From Gammaproteobacteria bacterium TMED78 (GTDB taxonomy: Bacteria; Pseudomonadota; Gammaproteobacteria; Steroidobacterales; Rariloculaceae), in the NCBI GenBank assembly GCA_002171615.1, contig NHEF01000024.1:26027-80255 (forward strand): a stretch of 54,229 nucleotides of DNA. The letters are read 5' to 3'. The number at the start of each line of letters is the position of its first letter. Within the stretch, counting starts at the first letter, position 1. Positions 1 through 8,177 of this stretch are shown one piece after another. Below the pieces are notes generated by a model that was not told where the DNA came from, searched no databases, and saw nothing but the letters and a program-made list of their open reading frames with translations. Both the position numbers and the translations under genes were made by a program.

Positions 1-44
1 AACTTAAAGTTTACTATTTAGCTTTTGGATAAACAGACCTTTAA

Positions 45-1577
45 ATGAGTTATAGAGTTTTAGCTAGAAAGTGGAGGCCGCTTACCTTTGAGGACCTAGT
101 TGGTCAAGAACATGTTACCCAAACATTGGTAAATTCATTATTAAAAGAAAGGCTTCATCATGCTTATTTATTTACTGGCACTAGGGGCGTTGGTAAGACG
201 ACAGTTGCTAGAATATTAGCTAAGTCATTAAACTGTCTTCTAAAAATTACTCCAAAGCCTTGTGGTAAATGTGAAGCATGCTTAGCTATAGATGAGGGAA
301 GATTTGTTGATTTAATTGAAGTAGATGCAGCTTCTAGAACAAAAGTTGAGCAAACTAGGGAGCTTCTAGAAAATGTTCTTTACGCACCAACCAATGGTCG
401 TTATAAGGTATATCTAATAGATGAGGTACATATGTTGTCTACCAGCTCATTTAATGCGCTTCTAAAGACCTTAGAGGAGCCGCCAGACCACGTTAAATTT
501 TTATTAGCAACAACAGAGTCCTCCAAAATACCAGTAACTGTTCTATCTAGATGTTTACAATTTAATCTTAAAGCTATAAGTATTAATGATATCCAGAAGC
601 AACTTATAAAAATCTCTAATGAGGAAGGCTTTGATATTGGATCGAGCTCTCTACTGCCTTTAGCAGTAGCAGCCAGAGGTAGTATGAGAGACGCTTTAAG
701 CTTATTAGATCAAGCAATCTCATTTAGTGGAGGGGCAGTTACTGATGCTGTCTTAAACAATATGTTGGGCGTAATTGATAAAAATAATCTATTAAGAATG
801 ATTAAAGCTTTAGCACAAGGCGATGGAGTAGAGTTAATTAAGGAAGTGAATTTATTAGATGAGCTATCACCAGATTATTTTAAAACTTTAGATGAGTTTA
901 TGGTTATTTTACAAAAAATTGCAGTTTTACAATTAATTGATTCTGATCAAGATGATGCAGTAAATGAACTAAACGATTTGGCGCATGTATTGTCTAAAGA
1001 AGATGTTCAGCTTTATTATCAAATAGCTTTAAATGGTTTAAGGGATTTGTCGTCTTGTATAGATGTTCGATCAGGCTTTGAGATGACTTTATTAAGGATG
1101 TTAGCTTTTAGACCAGCCGAATCTAATATTGATAAAAACTCAGAATTAAGTTTAAAAAAAAAATTAAAATCAAGTACTGATAAAGCTATAGATTCAAGTG
1201 AAGTTAGTAATAAGGATGAATCAATTCTTTCAGGTTTAAATGCTTCTGGTATGGCAAAATTATTAGTAGATAACTCGAATATTGTTTCAGTTAGTAATGA
1301 AAAGATAGAGTTGATTATTTCTGATAAAAATTCTCACTTAAGTAAGCCAGAGGTTATTAAAAGTCTAGAGTTGTCTTTAAAAGAGAAATTTAAAAATTCT
1401 TTTAGAGTTATTGTGTCTATTGGCAATACTAGCCAAACAAATACAGATAAAAAGAATGAAGAAGATGATAAAGTAAATAGTGCAGCTAAGGCTGCTATTT
1501 TATCCGATCCAAACATAAAAGCTATAGAAGATGAATTTGATGCGATTATAGAATCAGACAGTATTAAGCCAAACTAA
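45..1577 (+). CDS. dnaX: DNA polymerase III subunit tau (and possibly gamma)
   Basis: Clamp-loader ATPase that loads the beta sliding clamp and couples polymerase to helicase. Visible: Walker A GTRGVGKT (residues 45-52), a four-cysteine zinc module (C64, C73, C76, C79), Walker B LIDEVH (124-129) and the sensor/arginine-finger SRC motif (168-170). Domains I-III end near residue 365; the rest is low-complexity, lysine- and serine-rich, as in tau C-termini. At 510 residues it is shorter than E. coli tau (643). A run of ten A lies at codons 370-373, exactly where the conserved core ends, and both shifted frames stop within a few codons. The gene heads a dnaX-ybaB-recR operon, an order conserved across bacteria. 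ATG start. Confidence 0.97.
   Translation: MSYRVLARKWRPLTFEDLVGQEHVTQTLVNSLLKERLHHAYLFTGTRGVGKTTVARILAKSLNCLLKITPKPCGKCEACLAIDEGRFVDLIEVDAASRTKVEQTRELLENVLYAPTNGRYKVYLIDEVHMLSTSSFNALLKTLEEPPDHVKFLLATTESSKIPVTVLSRCLQFNLKAISINDIQKQLIKISNEEGFDIGSSSLLPLAVAARGSMRDALSLLDQAISFSGGAVTDAVLNNMLGVIDKNNLLRMIKALAQGDGVELIKEVNLLDELSPDYFKTLDEFMVILQKIAVLQLIDSDQDDAVNELNDLAHVLSKEDVQLYYQIALNGLRDLSSCIDVRSGFEMTLLRMLAFRPAESNIDKNSELSLKKKLKSSTDKAIDSSEVSNKDESILSGLNASGMAKLLVDNSNIVSVSNEKIELIISDKNSHLSKPEVIKSLELSLKEKFKNSFRVIVSIGNTSQTNTDKKNEEDDKVNSAAKAAILSDPNIKAIEDEFDAIIESDSIKPN
1154..1163 (+). other. A10 tract in dnaX, candidate slippage site
   Basis: Ten consecutive A follow codon 369 of dnaX and encode KKK in frame. In the -1 frame translation continues as IKIKY and meets TGA at 1178-1180, giving a product of about 378 residues. 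In the +1 frame it stops at TAA 1165-1167. Gamma production by slippage on an A tract is known for Thermus dnaX and by -1 frameshifting for E. coli. That it happens here is inference. Confidence 0.45.
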
Positions 1578-1600
1578 ATAATTAACTTAAAGGAATGTAA

Positions 1601-1915
1601 ATGAAGGATCTAGGAAAACTGTTAAGCCAAGCTAGAGAAATGCAAAAAAATGTTAAAAAAACTCAGAAAGAATTAGAAAGAACTATAATCTCTGCTGAGT
1701 CTAATAAAGGTTTTATAAAATTAGAAATTTCTTGTAGCCATAAGATAAAAAGCATCTTAATAGAGGATGAAGTTTTACATGATAAGAAACTTATAGAAAA
1801 ATATCTTATTGAAGTTTTTAATATAGCTAATAGAAAAATAGACCAAGAAACAAAAAGCAAAATGTCAGGAGTAGCAGGTGGTACCCTCCCTCCTAATTTT
1901 AAAATGCCATTCTAA
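1601..1915 (+). CDS. ybaB: YbaB/EbfC family nucleoid-associated protein
   Basis: Small DNA-binding protein of the YbaB/EbfC family (about 100-110 residues), a dimer that coats DNA non-specifically. The 104-residue product has the expected N-terminal helix (DLGKLLSQAREMQKNVKKTQKEL) and the C-terminal GVAGGTLPPNFKMPF stretch, close to the family GGLNLPPGFK-type ending. It sits between dnaX and recR as in most bacteria. Its stop codon overlaps the recR start by one base (TAATG), so the two are probably translationally coupled. A GGA-type ribosome site (aaggaatgtaaATG) precedes the ATG. Confidence 0.95.
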   Translation: MKDLGKLLSQAREMQKNVKKTQKELERTIISAESNKGFIKLEISCSHKIKSILIEDEVLHDKKLIEKYLIEVFNIANRKIDQETKSKMSGVAGGTLPPNFKMPF

Positions 1916-2523
1916 TGAAAAAAATATATTCACCATTAACAGAAAAGATGATTGAAGCGCTTCAGTGTTTACCTGGCGTTGGATCAAAATCAGCTCAAAG
2001 AATGGTTTTTTATATTCTTAATAAGGATCGAGAAGGAGGAAAATTTATTTCAGATGCTCTTAGTGAAGGGTGTTCTAGCATAAAGAACTGCTCTAAGTGC
2101 AGGATGCTTACTGAAGAGGTGACTTGTAGTATATGCTTGAGCACTAGTCGCGATGACTCTCTCATGTGTGTTGTGGAAACACCAGCTGATGTTGTGGCTA
2201 TTGAACAATCAGTCTCTTACAGAGGAAAATATTTCGTTCTTATGGGACACCTTTCACCAATAGATGGCATAGGTCCGAAGGAATTATCGATAGATCTTTT
2301 ATCGAAGATCCTTGATGAGGGTTATGTTAAAGAAATTATTCTTGCTACTAGCGTTACTATAGAAGGAGATGCGACAGCAGATTATATAGCCTCTATTGCA
2401 AAAGACAGAAGTATTGTTCCTACTAGGATAGCGTATGGAATCCCTATGGGAGGTGAGCTAGAGTTTGTTGATAGCGGGACATTGTCTAGGGCAATTACTG
2501 GTAGAAGAGAGATAGCCGAGTGA
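1915..2523 (+). CDS. recR: Recombination mediator protein RecR
   Basis: RecR works with RecO (and RecF) to load RecA at single-stranded gaps. The 202-residue product has normal length. In order: a helix-hairpin-helix motif (LPGVGSKSAQR, about 19-29), a C4 zinc finger (C59, C62, C71, C74), a Toprim domain from about residue 82 with the ATSVTIEGDATADYIA segment, and the C-terminal GIPMGGELEFVDSGTLSRAI segment typical of RecR. It begins on the last base of the ybaB stop codon and shares the dnaX operon. Confidence 0.97.
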   Translation: MKKIYSPLTEKMIEALQCLPGVGSKSAQRMVFYILNKDREGGKFISDALSEGCSSIKNCSKCRMLTEEVTCSICLSTSRDDSLMCVVETPADVVAIEQSVSYRGKYFVLMGHLSPIDGIGPKELSIDLLSKILDEGYVKEIILATSVTIEGDATADYIASIAKDRSIVPTRIAYGIPMGGELEFVDSGTLSRAITGRREIAE

Positions 2524-2536
2524 ACGAAGTTTAGTT

Positions 2537-2887
2537 TTGGAACAATTTTCAAAAAATTGCATTTTTTGTAAGATTATTCGACACGATATTCATGCTGATA
2601 TCGTCTACGAGGATAATGATTTTTTTTGTATTAAGGATATTAATCCTAAGGCACCTGTTCATCTATTGATCATTCCTAAGAAACATATAGCTACTTTAAA
2701 TGATATTGATGAAGATGATTTCTTGGTGATGACTGGTTTTTTTAAAATTCCTAAATTATTGGCCAAACAATTTAACTTAGCAGGCTATCGAACAGTTATC
2801 AATGTCAATCCTGAAGGAGGTCAGGAAGTTTATCATCTTCATATGCATGTATTAGGAGGTAGACAGATGAAAGGGGATCTTGGTTAA
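2537..2887 (+). CDS. hinT: HIT family purine nucleoside phosphoramidase (HinT-like)
   Basis: A histidine-triad hydrolase that cleaves adenosine phosphoramidates and related adducts. The triad HLHMHVL lies at residues 100-106, with H102 the expected nucleophile. The N-terminal CIFCKII and the ADIVYEDNDF segment match the HinT branch, and 116 residues is normal. The start is TTG; no ATG in a suitable place precedes the conserved CIFCKII motif. Thirteen bases separate it from recR, so it probably belongs to the dnaX operon. Its 3' end overlaps the convergent rsgA 3' end by four bases. Confidence 0.93.
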   Translation: MEQFSKNCIFCKIIRHDIHADIVYEDNDFFCIKDINPKAPVHLLIIPKKHIATLNDIDEDDFLVMTGFFKIPKLLAKQFNLAGYRTVINVNPEGGQEVYHLHMHVLGGRQMKGDLG

Positions 2888-3766
2888 TATTGACTACTAT
2901 TTATCTTTTCTAGCAGAGTATAGATTTTTAAAAAACTTTCATATCTTTTTTTATTTATTAAATCATTTTTCAGTGCTTTTTTTACCGAACAGTTGGGTTC
3001 TGATATATGCTTGCAGTTAGAGAAATGACACTTGTCTTTAAGTTTTTTAAACTCTACAAAGCTATTTAAGATATCGCTTGCATTCTCAAAGTAAGGAGCA
3101 TAGTTTCTTACTCCAGGAGAGTCTATAATCATTGCTTTATTGGGAAGTGTAAATAGAGTAGAGGTAGTAGTTGTATGCTTTCCTGCGTCTAGTTTTTCTG
3201 ATAGCTTTCCAACTAGTTGGGTTTTTTTCTGTACAAGTTTGTTAATAATTGAAGATTTGCCAACACCGGATTGTCCAATAAAGACACTTGTCTGGCCTGA
3301 TAGTTCGTTTAAAATTTCTACTCTATCATTATTAAATTTATTATTTGTATATATTATTTTATATCCAATATCCTTATAAACGCGTAACCTTTCATTATAT
3401 AAATCACCAAGGTCTGTTTTATTAAATATAATTATTGTTTTGAATTTCTTTATTTGGCTTGTGCATAAGTATTTATCCAGCAAGAACCAGTCAGGTTTAG
3501 GCTTAGGTGCTATAACAATAGCTAGTTGTGTTATATTGGAGGCAATAGCTTCTTTCTTACCATTTTTATCAATTCTAGTAAATTCTGATAGTCGGGGTAA
3601 TATATTTTTTATGATAAATGTATTATTTTCTTCTGAAAAAAAAAACCTTATCACCGACTAATGGGCTAATATTTTTATTTTTAAAGACGCATGAGAATTC
3701 ATTACCTTGAGTAGATTTGATTAAGGCATTTTTTTTATATCTAGAAATTACTGTACCTTCAGACAT
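2884..3766 (-). CDS. rsgA: Ribosome small-subunit GTPase RsgA, frame broken by a T10 run
   Basis: RsgA is a circularly permuted GTPase that checks late 30S maturation. The downstream frame (from about 3654) encodes the GTPase: NKTDL (G4), GQSGVGKSS (G1), DSPGVRNY (G3) and the zinc-binding C-terminus CHFSNCKH...C. Reading from ATG 3766 in another frame gives the missing OB-fold start (GTVISRYKKNALI ... LVGDKVFFF), which runs into TAA just after a T10 tract (coding strand, positions 3645-3636). With nine T the two halves join in frame as VGDKVFFSEENN, giving 293 residues, a normal RsgA length. The break may be a sequencing error, a real mutation, or a slippage-rescued gene. A GTG at 3654 would give only a truncated protein lacking the OB-fold. 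Confidence 0.88.
3636..3645 (-). other. Frame-breaking T10 tract (coding strand) in rsgA
   Basis: Ten T on the coding strand separate the OB-fold and GTPase frames of rsgA. Losing one T (or gaining two) restores a continuous, family-like protein. In-frame runs of nine identical bases occur in dnaJ (28611-28619), rlmE (near 34982-34990), recN and ftsH without breaking those genes. Confidence 0.85.
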
Positions 3767-3837
3767 TATCTATGTAATTAAAATTTATTAATCATTATTT
3801 ATTTAGTATTATATTTAGATTAACAAGGAGTATATCA

Positions 3838-4386
3838 TTGAAAGCTAGGGATAATTTAATTTGGTTAGATTTAGAAATGACTGGTCTAGATCCAAATAAC
3901 GATAGAATTATTGAAATAGCAACTATTGTGACTGATCGATACTTAACCGTCTTAGAGGAGGGTCCTGTTTTTGCGATTCATCAGGATCCTTTGTTCATTG
4001 ATAATATGGATGAATGGAACACTAAACAGCATAATGCTTCAGGTTTAGTAGATAGGGTTAGACAAAGCTCAGTAAGTGAGCAAGAGGCAGAGATTTTAAC
4101 AATTAACTTTTTAAGAAAATACCAAGATCCTGGTATATCTCCAATGTGTGGCAATAGTATTTGCCAGGATCGTAGATTTTTAATCAATTATATGCCCACC
4201 CTTAGTGCCTTTTTTCATTATCGGAATTTAGATGTAACATCTATCAAGATTTTAGCGAAAGCATGGGGCATAAAAAATAGTAAGCTATTCGAAAAGAGGT
4301 CATCACACTTAGCTCTTTCGGATGTCCATGACTCTATAAATGAGTTAAGGTTTTATAGAGAAAATTTTTTTAAATTTGAGCTTTAA
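3838..4386 (+). CDS. orn: Oligoribonuclease
   Basis: DEDDh 3'-5' exonuclease that degrades di- and short oligonucleotides, including the c-di-GMP breakdown product pGpG. All catalytic residues are visible: D11 and E13 in [11 protein letters not shown]111, H157 and D162 in [14 protein letters not shown]. The spacing is almost identical to E. coli Orn, and 182 residues is the normal length. The TTG start is supported by an AAGGAG ribosome site at about 3824-3829 and by alignment of the N-terminus with the family. It is divergent from rsgA, the same neighbour as in E. coli. Confidence 0.97.
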   Translation: MKARDNLIWLDLEMTGLDPNNDRIIEIATIVTDRYLTVLEEGPVFAIHQDPLFIDNMDEWNTKQHNASGLVDRVRQSSVSEQEAEILTINFLRKYQDPGISPMCGNSICQDRRFLINYMPTLSAFFHYRNLDVTSIKILAKAWGIKNSKLFEKRSSHLALSDVHDSINELRFYRENFFKFEL

Positions 4387-4492
4387 TTTTAATATCTTAC
4401 TTATTGACGCCATCTTTTTTTGTGCTAAGAAATTGAATTATGTATATATTTCTTCAACAAATCTCTGTAAATAAGATTGCCTTCAAGATTAG

Positions 4493-6841
4493 TTATTTTG
4501 ACAAGTAGAGCCATGTATCTATAACTGAGTCTGGGTTTAAAGAAATACTCTGAATGCCTTCTTTTACTAGCCAGTTAGCAAGGTCAGGATAATCAGAGGG
4601 ACCCTGGCCACATATTCCTATATATTTATTTTCTTCGTTACAGGCTTTAATTGCACTAGATAGCATTTTCTTTACCGCGGGATCACGCTCATCAAATAAC
4701 CCTGAAATTTTTGACGAATCTCTATCAAGGCCAAGAGTTAATTGAGTCATATCATTTGAGCCAATAGACATCCCATCAAAATACTTAAGAAACTCTTTGG
4801 CAAGAATTGCATTACTTGGCAATTCACACATCATGATTATTTTTAAGTTATCTTTACCGCTTATTAAGTCATTATCTTTTAAAAGATCTATGACATCTTT
4901 TGCCTCACCTAGTGTCCTTATAAATGGAATCATAATTTGTATATTAGTAAGACCCATTTCATTTCTACAGTATTTAATAGCTTCACATTCCATCTCAAAA
5001 CATTCTTTAAATTCGTCACTTATATATCTAGATGCTCCACGGTAACCTAACATAGGATTCTCTTCTTTAGGTTCATATTTTTCTCCACCAATTAGATTGG
5101 CATATTCGTTGGACTTGAAGTCTGAAAGTCTAACAATAACTGGATTTGATGAAAATGCTGCAGCTATACAGCTAATACCTTCGGATAATTTTCTAATATA
5201 AAATAATTTAGCATCCGAGTAACCACTCATCTGATTAATAATTAGTTCTTTTGTATTATTATCTTGATTATTTAGCTCTAATAAAGCCTTGGGATGAACA
5301 CCTATCATTCTATTAATTATAAATTCAAGTCTGGCTAGACCTACTCCATGATTAGGAATCTTTCTAAAGCTAAATGCTTTATCTGGATTGGCAACATTCA
5401 TCATCACTTTTATTGGTATTTCGGGTAATTTGTCTATTATTAATTCTTTTTCTTCATATTTGAGCCTTCCTTTGTAAATATAACCTTCATTACCCTCGGC
5501 GCAAGATACTGTAACATCTTCTCCATTCTTAATTTTGGTTGTTGCATCTTCACACCCTACAACTGCTGGAACACCTAATTCTCTAGCGATTATGGCAGCA
5601 TGACACGTCCTTCCGCCTCTATTAGTAACAATTGCAGATGCTATTTTCATAATTGGTTCCCAATCTGGATCTGTCATATCTGCTACTAGAACATCTCCTT
5701 TTTGAATTAGCCCCATTTCCTTTACGTTACTTATAATTTTTACAGTACCGGAGCTAATTTTTTGACCGATGCTTCTTCCTTGGGTAATTATTTCTGACTT
5801 CTCCTTCATAGAAAATCTTACGGTTGAGTAATCCGTCCTACTTTGTACAGTTTCGGGCCTTGCTTGGAGGATGTATATTTTTCCATTAATACCATCTTTT
5901 CCCCACTCTATATCCATGGGCCTCTTATAGTGATTTTCAATAATAATTGCTTTTTTTGCTAGCTCTACAATATCTTGATCATTGATGGAAAAATTTTTTC
6001 TTTCTTTTTCATCTACATCAACAATCTCAACTTTTTTATTTTTCTTTTTTGAGAAGATCATCTTTGTAGATTTGCTTCCTAAGTTTTTTCTAATTATTGA
6101 TTTTTTATTATCCTTAAGGCTTTTTTTGTATACATAAAACTCATCTGGATTTACTGAACCTTGAACAATTGTCTCTCCTAGGCCATAACTAGAGGTAATG
6201 AAAACAACTTCATTAAATCCAGATTCTGTATCTAAAGTAAACATAACTCCTGATGAGGATAGGTCACTTCTAATCATATGTTGTATTCCGACAGAGATAG
6301 AAACTTGTCTATGATCAAACTTTTGATGAATTCTGTATGAGATAGCTCTATCATTAAATAGCGAGCTATAAACTTCTTTAATGGAAGAGATTAATTGATC
6401 AAAATCTGAAACATTTAAAATAGTCTCTTGTTGTCCAGCAAAAGAAGCTTCAGGTAGATCTTCTGCTGTAGCTGATGATCTCACGGCAACCTCTATTTTA
6501 TTATCTCCTTTAAGTTTATTCCAAGCATCTCTTATTGAAGAAACAAGCTCCGCAGGTAGTTCTTGAGCTAGGATTTTGGTCCTTATCTCCAAGCCTTTTG
6601 CCGTTAATTCTTCGACATTACTTACATCAACTTTATCTAGAATATCGTAAATTTCTTTGTCGAGGTTATTTTGCGATATAAACTGCTTATATGAATTTGC
6701 AGTAATAGCAAATCCACCTGGCACATTCACACCTAAAGTGCTTAATTTTCCGATCATTTCACCTAGAGAGGCGTTCTTTCCTCCTACGATATTTATGTCA
6801 GAAATTCTACAATCTGACAAATTAATAGTATGATTGTTCAA
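4493..6841 (-). CDS. ppsA: Phosphoenolpyruvate synthase
   Basis: Converts pyruvate, ATP and water to PEP, AMP and phosphate, the entry to gluconeogenesis. The 782 residues show the N-terminal nucleotide-binding domain (NIVGGKNASLGEM; VRSSATAEDLPEASFAGQQE), the swivelling phosphohistidine domain (TNRGGRTCHAAIIARELG with H414), and the C-terminal PEP/pyruvate barrel with MSIGSNDMTQLTLG and catalytic C744 in GICGQGPSD. H414 and C744 correspond to E. coli H421 and C751. The start is TTG at 6841. It is divergent from ppsR with only 45 bases between, the usual arrangement for this enzyme and its regulator. Confidence 0.97.
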   Translation of the reverse strand: MNNHTINLSDCRISDINIVGGKNASLGEMIGKLSTLGVNVPGGFAITANSYKQFISQNNLDKEIYDILDKVDVSNVEELTAKGLEIRTKILAQELPAELVSSIRDAWNKLKGDNKIEVAVRSSATAEDLPEASFAGQQETILNVSDFDQLISSIKEVYSSLFNDRAISYRIHQKFDHRQVSISVGIQHMIRSDLSSSGVMFTLDTESGFNEVVFITSSYGLGETIVQGSVNPDEFYVYKKSLKDNKKSIIRKNLGSKSTKMIFSKKKNKKVEIVDVDEKERKNFSINDQDIVELAKKAIIIENHYKRPMDIEWGKDGINGKIYILQARPETVQSRTDYSTVRFSMKEKSEIITQGRSIGQKISSGTVKIISNVKEMGLIQKGDVLVADMTDPDWEPIMKIASAIVTNRGGRTCHAAIIARELGVPAVVGCEDATTKIKNGEDVTVSCAEGNEGYIYKGRLKYEEKELIIDKLPEIPIKVMMNVANPDKAFSFRKIPNHGVGLARLEFIINRMIGVHPKALLELNNQDNNTKELIINQMSGYSDAKLFYIRKLSEGISCIAAAFSSNPVIVRLSDFKSNEYANLIGGEKYEPKEENPMLGYRGASRYISDEFKECFEMECEAIKYCRNEMGLTNIQIMIPFIRTLGEAKDVIDLLKDNDLISGKDNLKIIMMCELPSNAILAKEFLKYFDGMSIGSNDMTQLTLGLDRDSSKISGLFDERDPAVKKMLSSAIKACNEENKYIGICGQGPSDYPDLANWLVKEGIQSISLNPDSVIDTWLYLSK

Positions 6842-6886
6842 GTGTATTATTCCTTTTGTTATGATTCTTGAAGGTTTTATTTTTTT

Positions 6887-7708
6887 ATGTCAAAACGAAC
6901 TGTATATTTTATTTCTGACCAAACAGGTCTTACAGCAGAGACCATTGGCAGAAGCCTACTAACTCAATTTAATGTTCCTGACTTTGATTGCTCCACTCTT
7001 TCATTTATTGATAGTTATGATAAGGCAGTTGATGTTGGTAAGCAAATTGATAATATAGCAAGTATTTCGGGCATGAAGCCAATTGTTTTTATAAGTTTTG
7101 CTAAAAAAGAACTTTCTCAAGAAATTCTTAAGTCTAACGGTCTAGTCATTGATTTCTTTGGTGAATTTATAGGCGCTCTGTCAGATGAGCTTGGTATAGA
7201 GCCAACATTTCAACAAGGAACAGCTCATGGTATAGCTGATTTTAAAAGTTATGATCGTCGAATAGATGCAATGAACTTTGCTATGGATGCCGATGATGGC
7301 CATACTTTAAAAAATTATGATACTGCTGATATTATCTTAATTGGCGTTTCTCGTTCCGGTAAAACACCTACTTGTCTTTATCTAGCCCTTCAGTATGGTA
7401 TTTATGCAGCTAACTACCCTTTGTCAGATGATGATTTAGAGTCAGGAAATATGCCCGAAGTGTTGAAGCATTTTAGATCCAAGATTTATGGACTTACAAT
7501 ATCCCCAGAGAGGTTGCGCAAGATTAGATTAGAGAGAAGACCAGACGGTATTTATTCTTCACATCAGCAGGTAACTTATGAAATTAGGGCTGCTGAATTG
7601 CTTATGAAGAAAAATAATATTTCATTTACAGATACAACTCTTTTTTCTATAGAGGAGATAGCAAGTACCATACTTAGTAAGTCTGATATTAAAAGAAGGG
7701 CCTTGTAG
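6887..7708 (+). CDS. ppsR: PEP synthase regulatory protein (kinase/pyrophosphorylase, DUF299)
   Basis: Bifunctional serine/threonine kinase and phosphotransferase that switches PEP synthase off and on using ADP and phosphate. The 273 residues carry the family opening (VYFISDQTGLTAETIGRSLL) and the P-loop GVSRSGKTPT (153-162). Later segments NYPLSDDDL, GLTISPERLRKIRLERRP and the YEIRAAE stretch are also family-typical. An ATG preceded by GAAGG about ten bases upstream gives the start. The divergent neighbour ppsA is its expected substrate, which supports PEP synthase rather than PPDK as target. Confidence 0.95.
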   Translation: MSKRTVYFISDQTGLTAETIGRSLLTQFNVPDFDCSTLSFIDSYDKAVDVGKQIDNIASISGMKPIVFISFAKKELSQEILKSNGLVIDFFGEFIGALSDELGIEPTFQQGTAHGIADFKSYDRRIDAMNFAMDADDGHTLKNYDTADIILIGVSRSGKTPTCLYLALQYGIYAANYPLSDDDLESGNMPEVLKHFRSKIYGLTISPERLRKIRLERRPDGIYSSHQQVTYEIRAAELLMKKNNISFTDTTLFSIEEIASTILSKSDIKRRAL

Positions 7709-7718
7709 TAGACTAAAA

Positions 7719-8177
7719 ATGATTTCGGATAGCTTGATAGTACCAGATTGTATTTATAGGAGAGGAAGCTTTTCTGGCCTTATGACAATCTATGAGAGCA
7801 ACTATATAAAATTTTTAAACATCTATCCCAACATAGAGCTTAGGGTACCTATTAAAAATATCCTAGTATCTCATAGTGATAATGATCACGACTTATTCTT
7901 GACTTTAGATTATGAAGATAGGTATACAACTTCAATAAACTTAACATATAGATTAGAGTTAAATGATGAATTGGTACTTGATCCTAATTTAAATCTAAAA
8001 ATATATCATGATGCAAAGCTTATAGAAGCAAATAGTAATCATACTAATTACATACACAGTAAGATTAAAAAAATTGCTAATAAACATTTTAAGGAATTAA
8101 ATATAAAGTGGAAAAATAATATAATGCTAAATAAATGGCTAGATTACATGATCGACGTGAAGCATAGGTTTAGTTGA
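7719..8177 (+). CDS. DUF1249 (YqiB-like) family protein
   Basis: A protein of unknown function resembling YqiB/DUF1249, a family found mostly in gammaproteobacteria. Family-like features are the opening region with MTIYESNY and a leucine-rich stretch, a central antiparallel region, the signature LNLKIYHDAKLIEA (compare RLYHDAMVAEV in E. coli YqiB), and a C-terminal NKWLDYMI (compare FLADWLRYCL). There is no signal peptide or membrane segment. It starts 10 bases after ppsR and is probably cotranscribed with it. Its 3' end overlaps the convergent prc gene by eight bases. Confidence 0.75.
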   Translation: MISDSLIVPDCIYRRGSFSGLMTIYESNYIKFLNIYPNIELRVPIKNILVSHSDNDHDLFLTLDYEDRYTTSINLTYRLELNDELVLDPNLNLKIYHDAKLIEANSNHTNYIHSKIKKIANKHFKELNIKWKNNIMLNKWLDYMIDVKHRFS

